From Chlamydomonas sphaeroides (taxonomy: Eukaryota; Chlorophyta; Chlorophyceae; Chlamydomonadales; Chlamydomonadaceae), in contig BDDC01000147.1 of the NCBI GenBank assembly GCA_001662425.1, positions 30,204 through 94,203 on the forward strand: a stretch of 64,000 nucleotides of DNA. Reading direction: 5' to 3'. Shown in pieces: positions 23,462 through 33,785 of the stretch. The notes under the pieces are model-generated. The model made no database searches. It was not told where the DNA came from and saw only the letters and a list, made by a program, of their open reading frames with translations. Position numbers and translations under genes: made by a program. Every line of letters begins with the position of its first letter. The stretch's first letter is position 1.

Positions 23462-26086
23462 TAGTCGGGCGCCGGACCGTGCAGAGACGGGGGCTGGCGG
23501 GGGCCTCGCTCTGGCTCCCCGGCGGCCGCTGCCGGAGCTCGGGTTCGTGCCGCACTTGTGCCCTGCACCACACGGGTTTGGCGGCGGGCTGTGGGTTTGT
23601 GGGGTGTGCAATGCGTCGAGGGCCGGCGGTCTGCAGGGCTGCGGTGCGTGGCCCAGAACTGGCAGCTCGGGGAATGCAAGACGAGACCGGTCGATTGGAG
23701 CAGGTGAGGCAAGCGGGCTGTGTGGGGCGGCCGGGACGACGGGTTGGGCAGGTTGGCTGGGTAGGCTGGCTCTGCGCATCGTTGCAGTTCTTTGCGCGTA
23801 GCAGGGTTGGGGGCTCGGGTGGCAGCCCGCTGACTTGGCGCTGCGTGGAGGCGACTGAGTTGCGGGGCCGGCGCGTTGGGGCTGAGGCGAGCATGTGAGA
23901 GGCACGACGGGGGGCGGAGGCGCCGACCGGGGCGGCGGCGGCAGCAGCGCAGGCAGGGGGGCTTGTGCCTTCGGCCCGGGTAGTGCATGCCGGCCCGGCA
24001 ACGGCCGCCCTGCTCTGACTTCCGCGCTGGTCACAATGCGAACGCAATCAGAGTACCTGGGCTGCCAGTGATGGCGGTTGTCTCAGGTACCTTTCACTGA
24101 CTTCCACGCTGGTTCTACAGTAGAAAAGCCGCCCGGCACGTGCGAGTGTGCGCCTGTGTGGGGCGCTGCATGTGGAATAGGAATGTTTGGGGATACACCT
24201 GACTCTCCGACGGCAGGGGTTAGCGAGGGGCAAGCAGTCCATGGCGCCACGTCGCCGCATGTGGTGCTCGTGTGGCGCGAGGCCCCGCGACGGTGGTGGC
24301 GGCGGCAGCCGGCGCGCTGGGCGCCAGGGCGCTGTCGCGCGGTGGGAATAACGCACGCCAAGCCTGGCGCCCGGTGGCGGGGGCCATGCTCTCTCAGCCG
24401 GGCGCCAAGCGCCGCCCCTCCCACCCAGCGGCCCACGGGTCTGACCCAGCGGGGCCGCCGGGTCCCGGCCGCTTCGGCGGCAGGCGGCACGGTCGCCACC
24501 GTGCAGCAGGCGGCAGCGCGTGGCCCTTGGGCGCTTCACGCCCAGGCAGGCAGGCGGCCCGCGGTGCACAGCAGCTCTTTGTACAGGTTGTAGGTCATTG
24601 ATTTCGTTCTTCTGTTTTAGATTGGAATACGGGGGCCGGAAAGCCGCAGCGCGGCGCGGCGCGGCGCGGACTGCCGCGTACCGCACCACCCCGGGCACTC
24701 CGGGGACACGGGGTGAGCTGTGGTGCAGAGACACACGCTGCCGGCCGACGAGGGGCTGTGACGGGGGCCGGCAGAGAGGCTGCCGCTGCAGCGGGGCTGC
24801 ACCGACCCTGACTCGCCAGCTGCGCTGGCCGGTGCGCGGTGTTGGGAGGCAGACAAGAACGCGGTCGAGGGTTCACTCCCTCACACACGCCATACGCAGT
24901 CGGCGGCTTCCGACAGCGCAGCGCTGCGCTGCCCGCCGCGATCCGACCGGCCCGGGCTCGTCACGGCATCCGCCCACCAACAACATCCGACCCACATGAC
25001 AAGCGCGCCCGCCGCAGCAAGTAGCGTGCACACAACTGCACAGCCCCACAACCCAAACGCTGCAGCGACGCGCGTGCTCGACCAAAGCCCCTGCGGCCCC
25101 GGACCTCAGCTGCCACGTCCGACCCCCGCGGCCGGCGCACGCCCCGCGGTCACGGCCGGCCCCGCAGCTCGCCGCGCCCGCCTCTCTCATTGCCCGCACG
25201 CTGCGCGCCGCACGCCCCGCGTCCCATGCTCGCCCACTACACGTCCCCTCATGGCATGCCTGCCGCACCCTGCCACTGCCACTGCCCCCACGGCTACGCT
25301 GCCCCTGGTGCACACGTCCTGATCCCCGACGGCCGCCGCAGCGAGCGCCGCCGCGGCACGGCGCCTGCTCCCAGCGCTGCCCCGCCCCCTCCCTTTACCC
25401 GTGTGGGGGCTGCAGGTGCCGCCAGGGGCAAGGCCGGAGTGCCGGCCAGCTAGGCTACCCTCCTGCGTCGGGCCCCGCGAGCCACAGCGCCCTGGCCAGG
25501 GTGCTGCCGTTGCTGCCTCGCCACAGCAGCCCGCACCTGGGGGGTGGGGAGGGAGGAGGGGCGGGGAGGGAGATGAGGTGAGGGAGGGGGGTGTACAGGG
25601 GGGAGGGGGGCTGGGGCCGGGGCCAGCAGCGGGAGGCGCTAAGGCTGGAGTGGCTCCCNNNNNNNNNNNNNNNNNNNNNNNNNNNNNNNNNNNNNNNNNN
25701 NNNNNNNNNNNNNNNNNNNNNNNNNNNNNNNNNNNNNNNNNNNNNNNNNNNNNNNNNNNNNNNNNNNNNNNNNNNNNNNNNNNNNNNNNNNNNNNNNNNN
25801 NNNNNNNNNNNNNNNNNNNNNNNNNNNNNNNNNNNNNNNNNNNNNNNNNNNNNNNNNNNNNNNNNNNNNNNNNNNNNNNNNNNNNNNNNNNNNNNNNNNN
25901 NNNNNNNNNNNNNNNNNNNNNNNNNNNNNNNNNNNNNNNNNNNNNNNNNNNNNNNNNNNNNNNNNNNNNNNNNNNNNNNNNNNNNNNNNNNNACGGGCAG
26001 GTACGGGCCTGGCCCTGGCACCTTCCCGCCCCGCAGCCTGCACGCACCCCCAGCACCTGCCGCCCGCCTCGTTATTGTCTCATCAT
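23462..26086. other. Convergent intergenic region with an assembly gap
   Basis: This region lies between the stop of the propeller gene (plus) and the stop of the sulfotransferase-like gene (minus), so it holds two 3' UTRs plus spacer. Copies of an ACTTCCRCGCTGGTTC repeat occur at about 24018 and 24099. No gene is recognisable; long open frames spanning the N run are artefacts. Confidence 0.5.
25659..25992. other. Assembly gap (N run, 334 nt)
   Basis: An uninterrupted run of N. The left flank is a G-rich purine tract (GGGAGGGGGGCTGGGG), which probably explains the sequencing gap. Confidence 1.
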
Positions 26087-26152
26087 GGGTTCATCAAAGT
26101 ACTATCATGGATTCATCATAGTACTATAAAGGCTTCATCATAGTGGTATCAT
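26087..26152 (+). repeat. 22-bp AT-rich repeat, three copies, over the sulfotransferase stop codon
   Basis: Three contiguous 22-nt units start at 26087, 26109 and 26131, each of the form GGNTTCATCATAGTACTATC with small changes. The minus-strand stop codon of the neighbouring gene (26124-26126) falls inside the second unit, so the last residues of that protein are repeat-derived. Confidence 0.9.
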
Positions 26153-29100
26153 AGATCCACCTAGGACTCCTTATCCCCCTCCCTGCGCACTTGGCGTCCG
26201 CGTCCACCGCCAGCTGACCCGGCAGTCGCGCCATGCCGGTCCGCCCGTCGGCCCGCACGCTGGCGGCGGCGGCGGCGGCTTCGATGGTGCTGTTGCCCGC
26301 TGCCGGCTGCAGGCCCAGCGCCGCCGCCAGCTCCAGGAAGAGCGCGTCTAGCTGGCTCAGCGTACGGCCGAAGCTGCAGCCAGATAGCACCAGCAGGCTC
26401 TCATATCGTGAAATTTCTCTAGCGTGCAACGGAAAGGCATCGCCGAAGCCGAGGACTGGAGGGGCCCGTCCAGCCGGCGCGGCGCTGCGGCGAAAGCTCA
26501 CATGTGACGCATGCCGTACAACCACGCAGTACACCCCATCCTTGCCGTACCTGTACAGCTGCTGGTCGGGCTGCTGCGATGCCCGCAGCGCCTCCAACAC
26601 GCCCTCGCCCAGGTAGCAGGCGTTGAAGTCGTAGCGCAGGCCCACCCGGCTGGGCAGCTCGGCGATGGACAGGATATGCGTCTGCGCGTCCGCATGTGTG
26701 TGTGGGGGAAGGACTTGGCAAGAGCACGTGTTGACGTGTGACTGGCATGTGTTTGGGAGCGGCACGATGCGTGGTAGCCTGTGCATACGGTAGCTACGAT
26801 CCTCGATGCAATTGCGCATGGTTGGGTAGAAGTTATGGATGTGTGGAGACCGGGCCGCTCGGCGACGGACACAATGTGGATGTGGCGGGCTCGGGATCGC
26901 CATGTGTTGCGTTCCATAGGTTATGAAGCATGATGTGTATGTCGCGATGCATGGGTGGGTGGGACTGGGGTCCCGGCAGCCCAGCGATGGACAGAGATGT
27001 GCGTGGGCGGGCGGGGTGGTGGAGGGGTCGCGGCATTCGCGTGCTTCGCTCGTGTGTGCTATGATGTAGCACTTGAGGTATGCATAGGCTCATGGATCAT
27101 GGCTCCCGGCGGAGCACACGCGCGCACAGGGTTGGTCGGCGGGAGGGCTGCGCGGCTCGCGGACCGGGGGGGGGCCGGGGGTTGGGATCGGAGCGCGGCG
27201 GCGGTCGCGCCGGCAGCACGCCTCGCGGCTGGGGGGTCCGCCTGCTGCTGCGCCCCAGAGCGCCCACCCGGCACCGCAGGCGCTGCCGGGCACGCCACTC
27301 CAAACATGTCATCTTGAAGACATGCATACATGTGACAGCATGCGCTCACCCGCGACAGCAGGTGCTGCCATCCTAGGCCCCTCCTGGCCAAGGCATCCAC
27401 CGCCTCCGCGCCCGCGTCCAGGTCCACGATGAGGTCAAAGCCCGTGGCCAGCTGCGGGGGTAGGGAAGGCGGGGGAAGGCCAGGGGTTATGGAGCGGGTT
27501 GGGCAGTAGGGTACGTGCCATGTCCCGCAGGCACACAACCCTCCTTCATCGTAGACACGCGAAACGCCAATTATGCTAACAAAGCAGCCCACACTGCCCC
27601 GGCTCGCCTGCTCCTTCGCCATCTCAACCTGCATAGACCCCACGCCGCCCAGGGGTCTGTGGAAGCCACGCTCGCCGAGAAAGGACCTGCCGAGAGCCCC
27701 GGAGGTGGCGGCGGCGGCAGGCGGCAGCACGGGGCGGGGCGGGACAAGGACCCGGGGCAAGCGGGCCAGCACGGGTTGCTGCGCTTGCGGATGGGAGGGC
27801 TGCAGCGCATTGCGGCGTCCGTCCGCTCGAACAAGGCGGCCGCGACGAGCGGCCGCGGCGAGGGGCAGCAGATCGCCGCGGCGTTGGTTGTTCAACCACC
27901 AACCGCCGGCCGCCCACCTGACCAGGTAGTTGTCGGTTATGGGCGGCGCCAGCGCGCGCCACAGCTCCAGGCTAGAGTTGCAAAAGACCCTGTCAAAGGC
28001 CGCCTCGTAGCCCTGCGGCGGCCACGGGGCGGCAGCATTCCCATGTATGCGACACGCGACACGTGCGATACCCTGGTGGAATGGAGCAGTGGACGCGCGT
28101 TGCCCATGGTATACGGCATGATACCGGTACGATATGTTACGGTACGATGTACGGGACACGCGATGCATCATACAAGCCACGTCCTGGTGGAGCGGCCTCG
28201 GGCTGCGACACACCGCATCAAGCGCAGCCTCCTAGCCCTCCTGCGGCAGCAGCCCAGTATGGCTGGGGCCCATGGCGGTCATCGCGGCGGGTGCCGCAGT
28301 GCGCCACATGGGAACAGCACCCCGCGGTCCGGCCTCGGGCGGCGACGTGCAGGCGCCGGAGCACGTCGTGGCCGTGGCGGGGGCAACGGGTCCGGTGGGT
28401 CCGGTGGGTCCGGTGGGTCCGGTGGGTCCGGTGGGTCCGGGGGTCCGTGGGTCCGTGTGTCCGGGGGCTCGTACCCGACACCACCGAAGCCACCCAGCTG
28501 CGGGCTAGGGGCCTGGGGCTGGGGCGCCGGCCCGCGATCCGTCCGCGGGCTGCACCGCAGCGCCGCCGCGTTGTGGGCGACAAGGTGAGGTCCCGCCTCT
28601 GCAGGGCCGGGGAGCGGCGGCCCATGCTGCCATGCTGCCATGACGGCACCACAACGAGCGGCGTTGCACACCCGGCGTGCCTCGCACCTCGGCGTCCCGC
28701 CTCCGCCAGTAGGCCTTGATGTAGACCATCACAAACCTGCGGCGCGAGGGACAGGGCACAGCCGCTCACGCCAGCAACGAGTAAAAACATTCAGCGTGAT
28801 AGTAAAGGACTTGTACACCAAATTGTCTGAGAAGGTTGGCAACCCTGTAGGTGCCGCGCATGATGCCTGATGACTCAGCGGACCGGCAGCGGACCGGTCA
28901 TCCCGGTGGCGCCCTCCGGCGCCCATCCCTGGTCCCTGCACTGCCGCCGGGCGCCCGCCGCCCTCTACCCAGCTGCCACACCAACACCGCATGGTAACCG
29001 ACCAAAACCCCCACGCCCTCCCCTCGCCCTCCGCTGGCCCGGCCCCACTTTATGGCCGACTCCATGCGCTTCAAGGGCTCCCTGACGAGGGGGGGACAAG

Positions 29101-32100
29101 GCAGGCAGAGCGCGAGTCAGCGGCACGCGCTCACACACACACGGGTCCAGGATGGACCCGCGCATGGGGCGCAGGGTTTCGGGTGCCGCTAGAGTGATGT
29201 TTGCCAACCGCCAACCGCTAACTGTCAACCGCAGCCGCACCTGATGGTCACCACGTTCACAACCTGCGGCGGCGAGCCACAGCACAGTACAGCGCAGCAC
29301 AGCACAGCACAGCACAGCGCAGCACAGCACAGCACACCGTTGGCAGGTCAGGGTGGCTGGCAAGCAGCCGAGCACCCACACACACGCTGATGCCCCCCCC
29401 CGCCCCCCCCCCGCCCTTGCCGCCCGGCACGGCCACCAGCCTCGCCCCCTCCGGCCCCGAGCTCCGCCGCCCCCAGTCCGCACACCAGCGGGCGAGTGCA
29501 ATGCTGCATGGAAGCACTACGATAGTTGTCTCGGCCATGGCGGTTACGAGCCATGCATCCCTATGTTGCTGCCTAGATAGGCTCCCCCCCCCGCCCCGTC
29601 AACCGCACCTGGGGGCAGGTGCGCGCTCCCGCGGGTGTCATCTGGCCGCCGATTAGCGTGTACTCATTGCTGCGGGCATCGTGGGCGGGAGGGCGGGCAG
29701 CGGCAGGCTACAGGTTGGCATGGCAGCGTCAAAATTGCAGCTGCAGCCGCAGCCGCAAGCCCGAAATTAAAACCGAAACCCATCAGCCCGCCTCGTGAGC
29801 GCCCGCACCTGTAGTGGCTGAGCCCCAGCTTGGCAACCGCCTCGAAGCGCTGCTCGCAGGTGTGCAGCTTGGAGTGGCGGTGCATCATGCCGCCGTAGCG
29901 GCCCCAGCTGGGCGGGGGAGGGAGGGGGGCAGAGGCAGGAGAGGGGGAGGCACCTGGTGAGGCACCTGGTGAGGCACGAGGCGGCGCATCGTGCCTCGCT
30001 GGCGCCCGCAGCTGAGGGTGGGATGGGAGGGGCTTGGACACGATGGGCATGCACGGTGGGGGATGTGCCTTGGGAGTGACGAACAAGGTAGTTGCAAAAC
30101 TCACAGCGCACGGGAGGGGCGCACCGTGGGGCATCATCCGGCGCATGCTTGGGCAATGTCATCCCCCAGCCGGCGGCGGCAGGGGGAGGTCGGCGTTGGG
30201 TGCGGAGGGCAGGGCAGGCCAGGCGATGCCGGCACGCACTCGGCCGCTGGCGTTCCCCCCCGCCCCCCAAGGCCACGTGTGTGGCCGCGTGAGTGTGCAT
30301 CAGCTCTTGCATCAGGCGCTGCGCATCGCCGCCGCCACAGCGCTCACCGCATGCGGTGACCGCATACATGTAAAGCTAACATGCAATGCAGCAACGAACA
30401 TACAGTGCATGTAGTGCATGTAGTGCATGCTGATGCTATACTGCTACATACGCGAGTACGTACATGTTTACACATCGTAGTTTAGCATTGGGTGCTCACA
30501 GGATGCGGTGGCCCCCCGTGAGCCGCTCGTACGTGGCCTGGTGCAGCCAGCGGCTGTCGTCGTCCAGGCCCCGCACGTGCTGCCCCAGGTTGGGCGGCAC
30601 GAGGCAGCCGTTGGCCTCTGGGGGGGGGTTGCCAGAGGGTTTGGGGCAGGGGCAGGGCAAGAGGGTGGAGGGCGGGAGCAGGGCCAACGTAGAGCAGCCG
30701 GTCGTTGGAAGCCGCCGGCCGCTGCGCGAGCGAGGGCCGAGAGTGAGGAGGGCCCGAGGCAGAGGCAGAGGCAGAGGAAGGCAGAGGCAGAGGAAGGCAG
30801 GGGGAGGGAGGCAGGGGGAGGGAGGCAGGGGATGTGGAGCAGAGATCCGGGTAGGGGGCGCCCAGCGCCGTGCAGCTGCCGCATCCTCATTCACGAGCCC
30901 TGCCCTGCGCCCCGCACACTGGCCGCCTCGTGCCAGCTGGCGCCGCCGGCCTGAACTGCTATGGTCAGAGATGTGAAATTTCCTTTACATATCAATGACA
31001 TTCATGTGCCCATGTGTCCGTGTAGGGCAGCATAGCTCTGTCGCCGCCCACTCACTGGCGGCCTCGTTCCAGCTGGTGCCGCCGGTCTTGCTGATGTGGA
31101 AGTACTCGAGCACGCCCCGCGACACCACGCTGTCGCGGTGGATGACGTACAGCTGTCGTACGTGCCGTACAAGTGAGGGCGCGCACAGCAGGGGGGCGGG
31201 AGGGATGGTGATGGCTCGTGCCGGGGTTGCTACGCCACAGCCGCACCCCCGAGGTGCACTTTCGTTCACGGCACACGGCATGGCGACATGAGAGCTACAC
31301 AACAGGCCGCCAAGCAAGGAGGTAGATCAGTTGGCAGCCCCCCACCCACCTGTGTGACCAGCCGTGCCAGCGGCGCCTCCAGGGAGGGCGGCAGCTGCCG
31401 CCCCAGCGTCCCCAGCCACGCCGCCGCCAGCCTGCCCAGCACGCAGCGGCGCAGGAAGGGCAGCCCGCTGAGCGACAGCAGCGGCACCTCGGCCGTGCGG
31501 CCCGCCAGGCTGACGCGCTCGGTGCGGTTGGCCTGTGGGGCAGCAGGGAACCGGCGAGGGCCGGGTCGTACGGCCGTGAGGTACGGCAAGGGAGCGGTCA
31601 GCCTCCCATGGGCCGTGAGCCCGGAGTGGGGCTGCGGCTGGGCCTGTCCCGGGGCGAGGCCGTGGGCCCAGGGGCTGGGGTTGTGCTGTGCAGGGGCCAT
31701 GTCGTTGCCAGGGCGGAGCTGCAGCCGCACTTGTGAGGCCTGCTGCTGAGGATGAGGATGCTGTAGCCTGTCGTTGTGGCCGCACCTGGCGGTCAATCCA
31801 GTCGCTGGCATGCTTGAGCCATGCCGCTATCAGGGCCTCGCTGGAGAGGTTGGGAAAAGACGTCGCCTGTGAGGGGGCAGTCGAGAGCACGGTCCTGTCA
31901 ACGAGATGCCAGGGTTCGCGCGACGGGTGGGCAGGCAGCGATGCGCCTCCGCGGCAGGTCCCCAAGATGCCAAAATGCAATGGACGGATGGCGTCTGGAG
32001 GGGGTGCGAGGGTGCGCCCGTCGCACCTGGCCGTGGCAGTAGCTGGCCCCGGGGACGACAAGTTGGCGCCTGCTGCGCGATGGGATGAGCAGCAGAAGCT

Positions 32101-32417
32101 CCAGGTGCGACAGCAGCTCCGGCTCGCGATCCGCTGTTTGGGTGCAGCAAGGGGGGCAGCGAGGGTGGTCGGCGAGGAGCAAGTGCGTGCCGCGTGCTTG
32201 GTGTGCGCGTGCGCACAAGACCGTAATTCATAAGCGATATCATCAAGCTTCGCAATCACCGTTGCTCACACGTCAAGTTGGCGACGAGCGCGCTGGCCCG
32301 CAGCACATCGCCCAGAGCCAGTGCCTCAGCAGTGACGCGCAGCAGGCCACTTGCTGCTAGCAGCACGATGCATGCAGCTGCGTAGCGCCGCAGCGACGGT
32401 GCGATTAGGTGTTGCAT
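26124..32417 (-). CDS. Type II membrane sulfotransferase-like protein
   Basis: Fifteen exons on the minus strand, high to low: 32417-32270, 32133-32027, 31866-31786, 31532-31350, 31152-31056, 30617-30500, 29907-29809, 29669-29609, 29263-29241, 29081-29049, 28735-28687, 28012-27923, 27451-27350, 26681-26551 and 26373-26124 (about 523 aa). The start is MQHLIAPSLRRYAAACIVLL, a short basic cytoplasmic tail plus signal anchor, as in Golgi sulfotransferases. YFHISKTGGTSWNEAA fits the 5'-phosphosulfate loop and VVNVVTIREPLKRMESAI fits the 3'-phosphate motif of PAPS-binding enzymes. PPITDNYL and DQQLYSFGRTLSQLDALF resemble the family's C-terminal part. The acceptor is probably a cell-wall or secreted glycan (inference). 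Exons 9 and 10 are only 23 and 33 nt. The exon 12/13 junction is uncertain (donor at 27922 or 27917), and an exon may be missing there. Confidence 0.7.
28397..28450 (+). repeat. GGTCCGGTGG tandem repeat
   Basis: Five perfect 10-nt units (GGTCCGGTGG), then degenerate ones (GTCCGGGG, GTCCGTGG), lie in intron 11 of the sulfotransferase-like gene. Confidence 0.88.
29278..29336 (+). repeat. AGCAC pentanucleotide microsatellite
   Basis: About eleven AGCAC or AGCGC units lie directly upstream (on the minus strand) of the 23-nt microexon 9 of the sulfotransferase-like gene. They may influence recognition of that exon. Confidence 0.88.
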
Positions 32418-32489
32418 CCGTCGATTGTTCCGTGGCGAACAGCTAGCGCGATAAGCAACATCGTGCAGCAAACCGATTATCTCGAAGGC

Positions 32490-32577
32490 TTAACATGCTG
32501 TTTCGTGCACTGTGCTCTCTTGGGGGCGCCCGAGGGGGGTGGGCGTGCCTGCCGTAGCTGGGGAACGCGTGCCGGGT
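32490..32577 (+). repeat. Dispersed repeat copy A, upstream of the EEP gene
   Basis: It shares TTGGGGGCGCC and TGCCGTAGCTGG, in the same order and spacing, with copy B at 37640-37725 (roughly three quarters of positions match by eye). Further downstream, both share TTGTATYGC followed by GCGC. It looks like an old non-autonomous element of unknown class. Confidence 0.6.
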
Positions 32578-32720
32578 TCATGCCTGTATGTGTCGCACCC
32601 AGGGGATTCTCCCCTGATCGCACCGTCGGAGTTGTGGAGTCCACCCTGCGCTCGCTGAGCCTCCTGTGCTCCCCCGCTCTTGTGTCCGATCGCACCCTGA
32701 AAACTGGACGAGCGCGGGCA

Positions 32721-32779
32721 GGGGAGAGGGGCATGCGACTGGTACGGCGGATCCGTACCAGTCGCTTACCCCTCTCCCC
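32721..32779. repeat. Imperfect palindrome, 27-nt arms, 5-nt loop
   Basis: The left arm is 32721-32747 and the right arm is 32753-32779. Core arms GCGACTGGTACGG and CCGTACCAGTCGC are perfect complements, extended by GGGGAGAGGGG against CCCCTCTCCCC with two mismatches between. It would form a strong hairpin in RNA or single-stranded DNA. It lies within the repeat region upstream of the EEP gene. Confidence 0.93.
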
Positions 32780-33587
32780 TGAGCGCGGCTGCACCCAAAC
32801 GTCTCGACATGACCAGGGCCGATCGACATGTGTGTATGCAGTGCCATCCTGTTGGGGTTCCCCAGTACGTGAAGTTGTGGAGGAGTGGGGGAATCGCGTG
32901 GCGGGTATGTGCCGCGCCCTTTTGTATCGCCATTGCGCGCAGCCGCTGTCTGCGAGTCCACGCCCTGGCCTCTTGCCCACGGCTTGTATCTGGGCCCCAT
33001 CCTGACTACGCCTGGGTTGCGGACGGACGCAGGGAAAAGCCGCCGCCCTGGACCGCTGGACGCCGTCAGGAGCAGGTCCCCCCTGGTCAGGAACAGGCAG
33101 CTCTCTCCCTTGCTCTCCCCCTGGCCTGGAGGGTGCCAATTATGCTATATATATTACAAGCTAGCGCAAAGTCAAAGCTAGGTATGTCTAACGCTACTCT
33201 TGCATACACCAGTCCGTTCCAGCCCCGCACAACCCCAAGAGCAACCCCCGCAATTACTGCCCACACTACGACAACAGCTTCTCCCCAACACTTTGCGTCG
33301 GAGGGTCAGGTGCAACCCCGTTCATACTTACTCCTCATCAAGCAGCTTCTCCCGGGCGTTGCAGGACGTCGCCGCCCACCCAGCACTCGATGGTCTGTTT
33401 GGTGCATTCTGACTGATGATTGACCATCTGGCCTTGCTGTCACCGCCAAGGGGACCAGGCCTGACCAGGACTGGCCGTGCCAGGGGCGCCAGGGGAGAGC
33501 CCCCCCCCCATGGGCCGTGCCGGCCCTCCTGTAGCCGTGTAGTGGACCTCGGTGTGCTGAATCTGCCAGAACTCACGTATTATAGAC

Positions 33588-33595
33588 TATAAAAT
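33588..33595 (+). promoter_or_regulatory. TATA box upstream of the EEP gene
   Basis: TATAAAAT sits in an AT-rich island (TATTATAGACTATAAAATG) 190 nt before the first ATG of the EEP model, which would give a leader of about 165 nt. Confidence 0.5.
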
Positions 33596-33785
33596 GTTTT
33601 CGTGCCATGCGTGAAGCTCAGAAGCAGTCTAGCCCCTCACCTTAACTAGGGCGCAGATGGCCCAACCGGCACTGGTATTGCGCCCGGGCGTTGACGGCAA
33701 GCTGCAAGCGCTTCTAGCGCCAGCGTGTGGTACATGGCATCTTGACGGCGTCCTTGCCGTGTGGCCGTCTCGGAGTGGTTGACAC

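Larger units (their letters stand above)
32418..33587. other. Divergent intergenic region (sulfotransferase and EEP genes)
   Basis: This region should contain both promoters. It holds repeat copy A (32490-32577), a 27-nt-arm hairpin (32721-32779), and an inverted or poorly conserved C/G-rich tract around 33440-33540. No gene is recognisable. Confidence 0.5.

Noticed and set aside
25187..26129. Several open frames running through the N run
   Set aside because: The N bases were translated as unknown residues; the frames have no evidence outside the gap.
28766..28861. 32-codon minus-strand ORF within sulfotransferase intron 10
   Set aside because: Skipping it joins exons 10 and 11 in phase with conserved residues (SAIK|FVMVYIKAYW); no splice sites support it as an exon.
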